From assembly GCF_014695715.1 (NCBI RefSeq), contig NZ_JACJOT010000001.1, positions 1 to 64,000 of the forward strand: a stretch of 64,000 nucleotides of DNA, written 5' to 3'. Below, in pieces: positions 18,785-27,008 of the stretch (position 1 is its first letter; each line of letters starts with the position of its first letter). This DNA comes from Microcoleus sp. FACHB-68 (GTDB lineage Bacteria > Cyanobacteriota > Cyanobacteriia > Cyanobacteriales > Oscillatoriaceae). The position numbers and the translations under genes were made by a program. The notes under the pieces were generated by a model. The model was not told where the DNA came from, searched no databases, and saw only the letters and a program-made list of their open reading frames with translations.

Positions 18785-19170
18785 TTGGACATTTGAATCT
18801 GATATTGCGACTAGCCATCTGGTTTTTGCTCACCGCCAATCTGAGTGTGGCAAATATCATCATCGGTGTCAGCATCGCACTCTTATTACCGGGACGCCCC
18901 AAAACCCCGGAAGCATTAAATGATTGGCTGCGGGCGCTGTGGGAAACTCTGGTGGCGATTCCGCAGGCATATATGGAAGCCTTTGAAATGATCGTCCGTC
19001 CCCATAATCACGAAGATGTGACGATGGAACAAGTCAAACCACAACGCACACCTGGACTCATCTTCCTGGATATCTTTCTAATCACGTTTACGCCCAAGAC
19101 CATTGTCTTGAAGTACCACGAAAATGGCTGGTACGAAGTCCACTGGGTACGAAGGAGGAGAAAAGCATGA
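18781..19170 (+). CDS. mrpE: Mrp antiporter subunit E
   Basis: The 129-residue MnhE-type protein has two N-terminal spans (LILRLAIWFLLTANLSVANIIIG) and a soluble tail. The tail contains ITFTPKTIVLKYHENGWYEVHWV, equivalent to the LTPGT region of MrpE. The start overlaps mrpD by 4 nt. Confidence 0.85.
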   Translation: MIGHLNLILRLAIWFLLTANLSVANIIIGVSIALLLPGRPKTPEALNDWLRALWETLVAIPQAYMEAFEMIVRPHNHEDVTMEQVKPQRTPGLIFLDIFLITFTPKTIVLKYHENGWYEVHWVRRRRKA

Positions 19171-19418
19171 ACTTGGCACTGATTGCGATGATTCTGGCTC
19201 TGCTCATACCCATGTACGAGGCTTGGCAGGATGATGATATTTGGCAAAAAATGTTGGCATTTGCCAGTGTCGCTACCAAAGCATCAATCATACTCCTGGT
19301 TGTATCGGTCTTACGGGATGATTGGATGCTCGGTGTTGTAGGAGTCATCATCCTGAGTGTGGGTAATGCCGGATTAATGTTGTTGGCACAAATCCTTAAA
19401 CGCCTGAATGAAGTATGA
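19167..19418 (+). CDS. mrpF: Mrp antiporter subunit F
   Basis: The 83-residue, almost entirely hydrophobic protein has three spans. Position between mrpE and mrpG, size and the AFASVATKASIILLVVSVLRDD segment fit MrpF. It lacks strong motifs, so the assignment rests partly on gene order. It overlaps both neighbours by 4 nt. Confidence 0.75.
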   Translation: MNLALIAMILALLIPMYEAWQDDDIWQKMLAFASVATKASIILLVVSVLRDDWMLGVVGVIILSVGNAGLMLLAQILKRLNEV

Positions 19419-19696
19419 TCACCGCACTTAGTTACACCTGCATCGGTATAGGAATTTTCTTCTGGTTTTGGGGAACCTTCCCCCTAATCGGCGATCGCTC
19501 GGTATTATTCAAGCTGCATACTCTTTCGGTTGCAGATACCCTCGGCTCGATGCTCATCATTGTTGGACTGCTCCTGCCGAAAGTACCTAGCGAATGGCCG
19601 CTGCTCATCCTTGGCATCATCACCTTGGCAATCTGGAATACAGTGATCGGGTATGTGTTGGCCTACTGTTCCAGCAGTGGAGGGAATCAATCATGA
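19415..19696 (+). CDS. mrpG: Mrp antiporter subunit G
   Basis: The 93-residue MnhG-type protein has three spans. GIFFWFWGTFPLIGDRSVLFKLHTLSVADTLGSMLIIVGLLL shows the family order of span, loop with Arg, a KLHTLSVADTLG motif, span. The start overlaps mrpF and the stop overlaps the next ORF, 4 nt each. Confidence 0.85.
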   Translation: MITALSYTCIGIGIFFWFWGTFPLIGDRSVLFKLHTLSVADTLGSMLIIVGLLLPKVPSEWPLLILGIITLAIWNTVIGYVLAYCSSSGGNQS

Positions 19697-20307
19697 ATGA
19701 TAGCTATATCTATGTCATAACCGCCCTGATGCCGTTGTCCGCGCTCATGCTGCTACTTCAGACCAATCCATACCATGCCCTGGTAATCCAGGGAATACAG
19801 GGAGCGGTAGCAACATTGGTATTTGCGGTTTTGGGGGCGGCGGATGTTGCTTTGACGCAAGCTTTGATGGGTACTCTCCTGGCGATTACGCTTTATGCGA
19901 TCGCGGTGCGTTCATCGCTGGTGATGCGTCTTGGTGTACTCGAAGATGGGGCGATTGGGCAAAGCGCAGTGCCAAAGGCAATCAAGACAGATGACGAGTC
20001 CCATTTTGGGCAACTAATGGATGACTTACGAACAATTTTTGGCAAACATTATATGCGTCTTGAGGTAGTCCCGTACACGAATATGCAAGCCTTGCACCGA
20101 GCGCTGATGGACAAAGAAGTCCATGCAACCTGCGCTATACGAGACTACGACAATCAAGACCTCGTAGCGAGTGAGGACGAACAGCAACCCTATCACACCA
20201 CAACTAGGGTTCAACGCCTCTATGACATCATGCGAACCGAACTTTCGTCACCGGCGACAAGCCTAACCTATGTAAATGCACCGGATTCAGGGGAGAAACA
20301 TCTATGA
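19693..20307 (+). CDS. MrpA C-terminal-like / MbhD-type (DUF4040) subunit
   Basis: The 204-residue protein starts at ATG 19693 (overlap ATGA). Spans 1-3 carry LQTNPYHALVIQGIQGAVATLVFAVLGAADVALTQALMGTLLAITLY, the DUF4040/MbhD region. In most bacteria that region is the C-terminal part of MrpA or the N-terminal part of MrpB. A soluble domain of about 110 residues follows (DDLRTIFGKHYMRLEVVPYTN) and is not a standard Mrp domain. This split MrpA arrangement is known from cyanobacterial mrp operons. Confidence 0.75.
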   Translation: MNDSYIYVITALMPLSALMLLLQTNPYHALVIQGIQGAVATLVFAVLGAADVALTQALMGTLLAITLYAIAVRSSLVMRLGVLEDGAIGQSAVPKAIKTDDESHFGQLMDDLRTIFGKHYMRLEVVPYTNMQALHRALMDKEVHATCAIRDYDNQDLVASEDEQQPYHTTTRVQRLYDIMRTELSSPATSLTYVNAPDSGEKHL

Positions 20308-20963
20308 AATGGGTTTACATTGCTGCGGGGATAGCGCTGTTTGTCAAATTCCTGGTCATGCCCAATCCGGCACCGGACTTATCGCTCTCGATTGTCCAAA
20401 CGCTTGTACATGAGAGTGGAGTACCTAATGCAGTTACGGCTGTCATTCTCAGGAATCGGCTGTATGACACGATCTTTGAAGTGGTGGTATTTACGATCGC
20501 GGTAATGGGTGCAAAGTTTCTGCTAGCTGATGAAAGACCGTTCTGCACGATCTATCAGTTCACCGATCAACCATCGATTGTTATGGCGCGTCTGGGAGCA
20601 ACCATTGCCGCGTTGGTGGGTATCGAACTGGCGATTCGGGGGCATTTGAGTCCCGGCGGTGGTTTTGCAGCCGGCGTGGCGGGTGGAACGGCAATCGGCC
20701 TTGTTGCGATTACCTCATCAACCGAGTGGATGCAGGAGATTTATAAGCGCTGGCACGCTGCTACATGGGAAAAGATTTCAGTTCTTATTTTCATTGTCCT
20801 GTCGGTGATCACTCTAGCCGGCTTAGAATTACCGCACGGAGAATTAGGCACACTTTTCAGCGGCGGAGTTATCCCCTTACTCAATATTTTGGTGGCAATA
20901 AAAGTTGCGTTGGGTTCTTGGGCGGCTATTTTGGTTTTTATTCATTATCGAGGATTGTTGTGA
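20304..20963 (+). CDS. mrpB: Mrp antiporter subunit B (MnhB)
   Basis: The 219-residue membrane protein has an N-terminal span pair, then TIAALVGIELAIRGHLSPGGGFAAGVAGGTAIGLVAI with the glycine-rich PGGGF signature of MnhB. It is the last gene of the operon. The start overlaps the preceding gene by 4 nt. Confidence 0.85.
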   Translation: MKWVYIAAGIALFVKFLVMPNPAPDLSLSIVQTLVHESGVPNAVTAVILRNRLYDTIFEVVVFTIAVMGAKFLLADERPFCTIYQFTDQPSIVMARLGATIAALVGIELAIRGHLSPGGGFAAGVAGGTAIGLVAITSSTEWMQEIYKRWHAATWEKISVLIFIVLSVITLAGLELPHGELGTLFSGGVIPLLNILVAIKVALGSWAAILVFIHYRGLL

Positions 20964-21238
20964 GGGATAGGAGGCTGGGGAATTACACTCAGCAATTCTC
21001 ATTTGGAAATCCATCCAATTCCTATCAGCGCTTTACTCAAACAGTGCTGAAATGACGCGAACAAACCCTAGTTTTATCTTAACCTCAAGTAGCGCTCGCG
21101 CTGCCGGCATGGAGGGATACACTGATGGAATCATCGGTGATTCTGCGCGAAAAATGAGGAGGATCGCCCTACTACTAACAACTTCCAAATTAAGGGGAAG
21201 TAGCAATGATTGCAACAGAAGCGATCACTCTTCTGTGC

Positions 21239-21955
21239 CTAAATTAAAGTGACTTCTCCCGTGTCCAAATCATACCGGCCTCCAACGATTTTGAGTTTTT
21301 CATCTAGCAATCGTTGAGAGATGATCGGTGAATTATGTTTCAATTTCTCAATTTGATAATGAACATTGGCAGTCACGGCGTTATCAACCGGATCACCGGC
21401 TTGATCTTTTATCTTGGCGAGAGCAGGTTTAATCGCCTTAACAAAAGAACCGATCTGACCTGGAAGCGGTTCCCCCTCTACAGCGGCAGTGACAGCCCCG
21501 CAGCGTTCATGACCTAAAACCATAATCAGAGGCGTGCCAAGCATTGCTACAGCGTATTCCAGACTACCCAGCACCTCTGGAGTCACGATATTACCGGCAA
21601 CGCGGATATCAAATAAGTCACCGAGTCCTTCATCAAACAAAATTTCTGGAGAAACTCGTGAATCTGCACAAGTTAGCAGCGTTGCAAAGGGGTGTTGTCC
21701 TTGGGCAATTTCTTTAATTCGTGCCGGCGATTGATCGGGATGCGTACCCTTTTCTTGGACAAATCGTTGATTGCCGTCCATTAACCGTTTTAGGGCAGCA
21801 TCCGGACTGGTAGACTCAAGTACAGCAGCGTTCGCCCGGTCTGATTGCAAGTTCCAGAATGCACTGCCGGCAACAGCAGCCATCAGCGCGATTCCACCCT
21901 TGCCGGTTAAATTCAAGAAATTGCGACGCCCCATCAACCCATTGTTTTCATTCAT
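21239..21955 (-). CDS. ecaB: Beta-carbonic anhydrase with Tat signal (EcaB-like)
   Basis: The protein interconverts CO2 and bicarbonate. Zinc ligands and the catalytic dyad are visible as CADSR (Cys96, Asp98, Arg100) and HERC (His149, Cys152). The N-terminus has a twin-arginine signal: GRRNFLNLTGKGG, then a hydrophobic stretch ending ANA, so export to the periplasm or thylakoid lumen is expected, as for EcaB. It follows sbtA-sbtB on the same strand with a 134-bp gap. A link to bicarbonate uptake is likely. 238 residues. Confidence 0.88.
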   Translation of the reverse strand: MNENNGLMGRRNFLNLTGKGGIALMAAVAGSAFWNLQSDRANAAVLESTSPDAALKRLMDGNQRFVQEKGTHPDQSPARIKEIAQGQHPFATLLTCADSRVSPEILFDEGLGDLFDIRVAGNIVTPEVLGSLEYAVAMLGTPLIMVLGHERCGAVTAAVEGEPLPGQIGSFVKAIKPALAKIKDQAGDPVDNAVTANVHYQIEKLKHNSPIISQRLLDEKLKIVGGRYDLDTGEVTLI

Positions 21956-22089
21956 GGCTATTGAAGAGAAGTAAAGTTTGCAGATGAAAAATTAAAAGTT
22001 GAAACTGTGAGACAAGACTGCCTCTGGCTTTGACTGAAGCTTTTTTTGTTAATTTATTCAGATCTTGCCAGAGACAGAATTTTATTATC

Positions 22090-22401
22090 TTACAGTGAGG
22101 CAACGCATTGGGTCGAGCGAATTTCTATCGCATCGGAAATGTAACAGGTGCCGCCAAACTTGTTGAGAATGGGTCGAATCAGTGCCACAACCGGCTTGAT
22201 TTTTTCTGGGGCGCAGAACGCGATGATACAGACATTATCCAGCATGGTCATGTCTAAATCTTCGTAGCCTTGTCTAAACCCCTGCCCAGCGACGTTTCGG
22301 ATCACCAGATAACCCGTTACATCAGGCTGTTTTAAGGCATCCAAAATCTTGCCAAGTTCAAATGAATTCGCAACGATTTCTATTCGTTTAACAGAATGCA
22401 C
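22090..22401 (-). CDS. sbtB: SbtB, PII-like regulator of SbtA
   Basis: This small PII-fold protein binds adenine nucleotides (including cAMP) and regulates SbtA. Recognisable stretches are VKRIEIVANSFELGKILDALKQ, GYLVIRNVAGQGFR in the T-loop region and VCIIAFCAPEKIKPVVALIRPILNKFGGTCYISDAIEI. I place the start at GTG 22401, with GGAGG 7 nt upstream overlapping the sbtA stop (22406-22408). The C-terminus ends RSTQCVASL and lacks the CGPxGC redox loop of Synechocystis SbtB. Confidence 0.85.
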   Translation of the reverse strand: MHSVKRIEIVANSFELGKILDALKQPDVTGYLVIRNVAGQGFRQGYEDLDMTMLDNVCIIAFCAPEKIKPVVALIRPILNKFGGTCYISDAIEIRSTQCVASL

Positions 22402-22405
22402 GATT

Positions 22406-23377
22406 TTACCTCCAGAACATATCAATTGCGTACAGATAAACAGGAATTCCCACAATGATATTGAAAGGAAACGTTACAGCCAGAGCCGTAGAAACGTACA
22501 GGCTGGGGTTTGCTTCCGGAACTGTTAAGCGCATGGCAGCGGGAACGGCGATATAAGAAGCACTTGCACTCAACACTGCAAATAAGAGGGCGTCTCCCTT
22601 GGGCATTCCGATAAATTTTGCAATGAAAATCCCAATGACTGCATTGAGGATTGGGATCAGGATCGCAAAAGAGATGAGGAATGTGCCGGTTTTTTGCAAG
22701 TCCTTAATTCTTCTGGCAGCAACCAGTCCCATATCGAGCAAAAAGAACGTCAGGACACCGTAGAATAGCCCTTGAGTAAAGGGTTCCAAAACTTTCCAGC
22801 CGTGTTCTCCGGTTAGGACTCCGATGATCAGGCTGCCAACTAGCAGAAATACCGAGCTATTGAGGAAGGCATCTCGCAGCACTTCGGGCCAGGAAAAGTC
22901 CCGCTCTCCCTGGTCGGCTGTGAACAGATTGACGAGAATCAGCCCGACGATAATTGCCGGTGATTCCATGAGCGCTAGAGCTGCAACCATATATCCATCA
23001 TACTCAATCCCCAATTCGCTTAAGAAGGCTCCGGCGGTGATGAAAGTGACGGCACTGATGGAGCCATAGGTTGCGGCGATGGCGGCGGCATCGTAGGTAT
23101 CGAGCTTGAGCCGAAGAATGAAAAACGTATAAATCGGCACAAAACACGCCATCAAAATGGCTGCCAGGAGGGTAAAGACCACTTCCTGAGTAACGCCACT
23201 TTTAATGAGTTCCACTCCACCCTTAAAGCCAATGGCAAATAGCAGATAAAGTGACAGTAACTTTGGAAAAGGAGCCGGTACTTCAAGATCGGATTTAACG
23301 AAAACAGCCACCATCCCTAGAAAGAAAAAAAGGATTGGTGGGTTCAGAATATTAGAAATGATCAAACTTGCATCCAT
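22406..23377 (-). CDS. sbtA: SbtA, sodium-dependent bicarbonate transporter
   Basis: The 323-residue protein has ten hydrophobic spans. It imports bicarbonate with sodium and is a main part of the CO2-concentrating mechanism. Family stretches include LNPPILFFFLGMVAVFVKSDLEVP, GFKGGVEL, ATYGSISAVTFITA and ASASYIAVPAAMRLTVPEANPSLY, which line the substrate site. AAGGAG precedes the ATG. The length is slightly shorter than in Synechocystis because the cytoplasmic loop is short (TADQGERDFSW). It is cotranscribed with sbtB. Confidence 0.92.
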   Translation of the reverse strand: MDASLIISNILNPPILFFFLGMVAVFVKSDLEVPAPFPKLLSLYLLFAIGFKGGVELIKSGVTQEVVFTLLAAILMACFVPIYTFFILRLKLDTYDAAAIAATYGSISAVTFITAGAFLSELGIEYDGYMVAALALMESPAIIVGLILVNLFTADQGERDFSWPEVLRDAFLNSSVFLLVGSLIIGVLTGEHGWKVLEPFTQGLFYGVLTFFLLDMGLVAARRIKDLQKTGTFLISFAILIPILNAVIGIFIAKFIGMPKGDALLFAVLSASASYIAVPAAMRLTVPEANPSLYVSTALAVTFPFNIIVGIPVYLYAIDMFWR

Positions 23378-23774
23378 ATCTACTCCTTATGCTAAACAGC
23401 AAAGAATTTGCAACAAATTTTAATCATGACTGACTTGATGCGGTTAAATGTAAAGCATCATAGATTGCGTAGAACCACTGTATGCCAATTGAGCGAATAA
23501 AAAGCTATATGGAATTGTTATAGGTCTCATAAAAAAGACTTTTTTCAGCCCAGAAGGGCTTTGGGGACTGGGTTTGACGGGCATGGTAGGCTCGATGCAG
23601 CGAGGGCGTCCGGTCGTTGGTTGCGATCGCTCCCAGACAAAAGCCTGAGTGCAAACATTGTTTGCTCAGCTTCTGGCCGGCACGCCCTCGGTCTGCCTAT
23701 GGGATAACTTTCATTCTGAAGCGCTGTTGCTAACTTTAGGCAACTTGCGCCCCAGTTGTGATTAAACCGGCAAC
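23378..23774. other. Intergenic between sbtA and the WYL gene
   Basis: It holds the sbtA promoter region near 23400-23500 and the palindromes at 23531-23560. The remaining GC-rich 23560-23770 shows no supported gene. Confidence 0.4.
23531..23560 (-). terminator. Probable terminator downstream of the WYL gene
   Basis: AAAAAAGACTTTTTT (23531-23545) and AGCCCAGAAGGGCT (23547-23560) are adjacent palindromes. Read on the minus strand, the second hairpin is followed by A- and T-rich sequence. It lies 215 bp after the WYL stop, so a link to that gene is uncertain. Confidence 0.45.
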
Positions 23775-24635
23775 TTATTCCATCAGAGTCAGGTTGTAGT
23801 GCCGGCACATTTCGAGCAATTCCTTTGCGACTGCCTCGCGCACGTTATCCGGGGAGATGACAACGCAATCTTGCCCATAGCGCAGGACTTCTCGAACCAG
23901 CCAGAAGGGGTAAGTGACACGTCTGACGACTTGGCGCACACCTCCAATAACTTCATCTTGAATATCATGTTGCCTGGGTTCATAGGCTTTCACCATTCCA
24001 CGACAAAAGTGTAAATACACTTTGATAGAGTCTAAACCTTCTTGTCGCCAGGTGCCGGTGATGGGTAAGATTGCTTGGATACGGTCGAAACGCAGACAGC
24101 GATTGTGAATGAGTTCAGGATAAGGGGTGTCTTTGATGTCATCGGTTTCGTCGCACCAGATTTGCAAGTAAAACCGCTTTTCCTCAAAGGAAATCTCGGC
24201 ATAGCGGACGGTGTAGGTTAAGTTTTGCCCCTGACTGTCACAGTAGAGCAGATGAAAGGGTTGGTGATTTTGGCGGTGCCGGTCAACTTCTAGACGCCAT
24301 GCTTGGTTAGGCTGGCTGACTTGTTGCATGATGGTTTGACGCTGTTGAGGGCTGAGGTTTCCCCGCTCTAATGCCAGCGTTGCAAGAATTTCAGCATCTC
24401 GCAGGTGACCGGCATCTGTTAGGGCTTTAATCGCTTGTTGTATGGAGTTGACTTGCTCTTGAGTGAGGCTAAAGGACTGCCCGACTTCTACGTTTCCTTG
24501 GGCGATGGCGACAATTAGCCCAGACGTGCTGGGTTTTTTGCCCCACAGGATATTGAGTCTGGAGGCAATGGCTTCTAGTTTCTCCTTGGTGCCTGGAGGT
24601 ACGGATATTGTAAATGCTTCTGTTTTTCTGGGCAT
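23775..24635 (-). CDS. WYL-domain CRISPR-associated protein (TIGR03985-like)
   Basis: The 286-residue protein is divergent from cas3'. The N-terminus, TISVPPGTKEKLEAIASRLNI followed by KPSTSGLIVAIAQG, looks like a DNA-binding ribbon-helix-helix segment. The middle and C-terminus carry a WYL fold: FHLLYCDSQGQNLTYTVRYAEISFEEKRFYLQIWCDE and RRVTYPFWLVREVLRYGQDCVVISPDNVR. WYL proteins sense ligands, often nucleic acid or nucleotides, and control CRISPR or other defence genes. It probably regulates the I-D operon from the shared 82-bp region. No catalytic motif is seen. Confidence 0.8.
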   Translation of the reverse strand: MPRKTEAFTISVPPGTKEKLEAIASRLNILWGKKPSTSGLIVAIAQGNVEVGQSFSLTQEQVNSIQQAIKALTDAGHLRDAEILATLALERGNLSPQQRQTIMQQVSQPNQAWRLEVDRHRQNHQPFHLLYCDSQGQNLTYTVRYAEISFEEKRFYLQIWCDETDDIKDTPYPELIHNRCLRFDRIQAILPITGTWRQEGLDSIKVYLHFCRGMVKAYEPRQHDIQDEVIGGVRQVVRRVTYPFWLVREVLRYGQDCVVISPDNVREAVAKELLEMCRHYNLTLME

Positions 24636-24638
24636 AAA

Positions 24639-24694
24639 TGTATAAATACACTATTGACAGTTTCTACTATTGTGGTTACAGTTTAAATGTACAT
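24639..24694 (+). promoter_or_regulatory. cas3' promoter with TGTA/TACA palindromes
   Basis: TTGACA (24654-24659), a 17-nt spacer and TACAGT (24677-24682) make a sigma70-like promoter for cas3'. TGTAT-AA-ATACA (24639-24650) lies just upstream, near the WYL start, and ATGTACAT (24687-24694) sits about where transcription would begin. Both share TGTA/TACA half-sites, suggesting a repressor site serving both genes. Confidence 0.55.
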
Positions 24695-24717
24695 GGCGCG
24701 TTCGAGGAAATCCAGCC

Positions 24718-26901
24718 GTGGCAGATTACTCTATTTATTTGAAGCCGGTTTATTCTCGTCTTGCTGATTCTCTGCCGGCAGGTGTGACGTTGCCGAGTCA
24801 TTGGCGTTCGCTGTCATGGCATCAAGTAAAAACCTACGAAGCGCTTAGTGATCCGGCGATTGACGTGGTGTTTAATACAGCAATCACTGGCGATGGTAAG
24901 AGTTTTGCGGCTTATCTGAAACCCCTGGTTGAAAATTGCTACGCGATGGGGCTTTACCCAACAAACGAACTCGCCCGCGATCAAGAAAAGCAAATTCAGG
25001 GGTATATTCAGCGATTGAAATCACCTTATGAACCGCGTGTAAACCGGCTGAGTGGGGCTGATTTGGAAATTTACGCAGAGAATGAAGGACTGAGGAAATC
25101 AGCGGCGATTGATACTCGTGCCGGCCAATCAGAAATTTTGCTATCGAATCCAGATATTTTTCACTACTTGCATCAAGGCGCTTACTTAACGGATAAAGAC
25201 AGCCCTGATAAGCTGTGGGGGAAAATTGATAAATACTTTAATTTGCTGATTTTTGATGAATTTCATATTTTCCAAGCCCCACAGATTGCCAGTGTGCTTA
25301 ATACCATGCTGCTAATTAAGCACACAAATAGGCAAAATAAATTTCTTTTTCTTTCAGCGACTCCCAATGATCAGCTTATCGAAAAATTAGAGATAGCTGG
25401 ATTTCGCTGCCGGCACATCGATCCCTTGAAGGAAGGGAAATATCAGTTTCCAGAATCCGCCGATCAAGGCAAGCAATTAATACAAACCGGCTGGCGGCAA
25501 ATCTTGCGGTATGTTTCTCTTCACTTCATCTCTCTAGAGCCGGCTTTTCAAGCTTCTGAAAATTGGCTGAAAGAAAACAGCCAGCTCGTTTTAGCTCATT
25601 TCCAACAGTATCCGGGTAGTAAAGGGGCAATTATTCTAAATTCAATTGCTGCGGTCAAACGACTTACCCCATTTTTTAAAGAATTGTTCAAGCTTTATGG
25701 GTTAGTGGTTGGAGAAAACACCGGCTTATCGGGTAGCCAAGAAAAGGCAAGTTCGCTAGAAGCTGATTTAGTGTTGGGAACAAGTACCATTGATGTCGGG
25801 GTAGATTTTAAAATTAATTTTCTGATTTTTGAATCCGCAGATGCCGGCAACTTTATTCAACGGTTAGGCAGATTAGGCCGGCATGAGGGTTACGAACGCA
25901 ATGGAGAAAAAATCACGTTTGAGAATTTCACCGCCTACGCTTTGGCTCCAAACTTTTTGATAGAGCGTTTATTTCTGGGGGATAATGCACCTTTAGAAGC
26001 CGGTGCAACTTATACTCGGCCATTTTTTAACAATCAAATTGAAGACAAGTACCGCAAGATTAATAACTTTGAAGGATATTATGGCCGGTGGGGTGCGGTG
26101 CAATCGCTTCTTCTTTGCAGCAAGCTAGGACATAAGACTATCAAGCAACAGTATAAAGATAGCCAGTTAGCCTTTCGCAAAGCTTGCGAAGAAGTCTTCA
26201 AAACAAAGCTTTGGGGTGTTTCAGAGAAGGTTAAGCAATGGAAAGAAGAATGGCAAGATTTATCAGGAAATAAAACCGGCAATCCCGTTGCTGAGGATGC
26301 TTCTAGTTTCAGGGGGTCGAGTTCGCTTCAGTGCGGAATTTACGATTTAACAGAACCGAATGAGGCAGATAGGTTTAAAACTTATGATTTACCGGGAATT
26401 TTGAGCAATTTGGAAATTGAAGTGATAACAAAAGCAGAGTTTATGCGGCTGTTGGAACAAACAGCCGGTCGCCTCGGACAACCCATCCCCAAGGGACGCT
26501 ACGAGTACAGTTTGGCATTTATGAAATTACGCGCCTACCGGCAAGAACGGTTGAACTGGAAGTTTACTTATACGGGTGATTTGCAGCCGGTGGCGGATGC
26601 GTGGAAAGTGCAAGTGCTCACCGGCATCCAAGTTTGGCAGCCTGAAAATTACTGGATTAACGACATTAATAAGCGGCTGAAAAAGCAGGGACTTGTGAGT
26701 TATGCACTCAGCAAGCCGGTGACTGAGGTGCGATCGCGTCTACGGTTGCCAATGCACTTTCAGATATATCCCATCAGCGATAACTACAGCATTCACGATG
26801 CCGGTGCGCCTTATTCCATCGCGTTTGGTCAATCGGCACTACTGGTTGATACGCTGGCCGGCTGGCTGAAAAGCAACGGGGGTGAGATATGGATAGCTTA
26901 A
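24718..26901 (+). CDS. cas3: Cas3' helicase, type I-D
   Basis: This SF2 helicase unwinds and helps degrade target DNA bound by the I-D Cascade. Motif I is ITGDGKSFAAYL, motif II is LIFDEFHIFQAPQ, motif III is FLFLSATP and motif VI lies at FIQRLGRLGRHE. There is no HD nuclease domain, as expected for I-D, where HD sits on Cas10d. I chose GTG 24718 because GAGGA (24704-24708) is 9 nt upstream. A frame-extending TTG at 24670 lies inside the promoter. The protein is 727 residues. A degenerate CRISPR repeat begins 2 nt after its stop. Confidence 0.9.
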   Translation: MADYSIYLKPVYSRLADSLPAGVTLPSHWRSLSWHQVKTYEALSDPAIDVVFNTAITGDGKSFAAYLKPLVENCYAMGLYPTNELARDQEKQIQGYIQRLKSPYEPRVNRLSGADLEIYAENEGLRKSAAIDTRAGQSEILLSNPDIFHYLHQGAYLTDKDSPDKLWGKIDKYFNLLIFDEFHIFQAPQIASVLNTMLLIKHTNRQNKFLFLSATPNDQLIEKLEIAGFRCRHIDPLKEGKYQFPESADQGKQLIQTGWRQILRYVSLHFISLEPAFQASENWLKENSQLVLAHFQQYPGSKGAIILNSIAAVKRLTPFFKELFKLYGLVVGENTGLSGSQEKASSLEADLVLGTSTIDVGVDFKINFLIFESADAGNFIQRLGRLGRHEGYERNGEKITFENFTAYALAPNFLIERLFLGDNAPLEAGATYTRPFFNNQIEDKYRKINNFEGYYGRWGAVQSLLLCSKLGHKTIKQQYKDSQLAFRKACEEVFKTKLWGVSEKVKQWKEEWQDLSGNKTGNPVAEDASSFRGSSSLQCGIYDLTEPNEADRFKTYDLPGILSNLEIEVITKAEFMRLLEQTAGRLGQPIPKGRYEYSLAFMKLRAYRQERLNWKFTYTGDLQPVADAWKVQVLTGIQVWQPENYWINDINKRLKKQGLVSYALSKPVTEVRSRLRLPMHFQIYPISDNYSIHDAGAPYSIAFGQSALLVDTLAGWLKSNGGEIWIA

Positions 26902-26902
26902 A

Positions 26903-27003
26903 GTTTCAATCCCTGATAGGGATTCATTTGAGTGTGACGGAGAGGTTGCAGCTTACGCCACTAAGTCCAGACCTATTTATTTCAATCCCTGATAGGGATT
27001 CAA
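26903..27003 (-). CRISPR. Two degenerate, inverted CRISPR repeats after cas3'
   Basis: GTTTCAATCCCTGATAGGG followed by ATTCA (26903-26926) is a perfect reverse complement of the last 24 nt of the main array repeat. A second copy at 26979-27003 matches 24 of 25 positions (A for G at 26979). The outer 12 nt of each repeat are degenerate. Starts are 76 nt apart, close to the main array's period. On the minus strand each keeps the hairpin and the ATTGAAAC-type handle (ATTGAAAT in the second). Read that way, guide 1 would run from 26978 downward and guide 2 from 26902 into the antisense of cas3'. Confidence 0.75.
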
Positions 27004-27008
27004 TTGGG

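Noticed and set aside
21052-21252. Plus-strand ORF between mrpB and ecaB
   Set aside because: It has no ribosome binding site and no motifs, and overlaps the 3' end of ecaB on the other strand.
24670-24717. Earlier TTG start for cas3'
   Set aside because: It lies within the promoter, upstream of the predicted transcription start, and has no ribosome binding site. GTG 24718 has GAGGA at 9 nt.
26903-27003. A normal, functional second CRISPR array
   Set aside because: There are only two copies, both missing the outer third of the repeat, with no leader. It is better treated as a degenerate or regulatory element.
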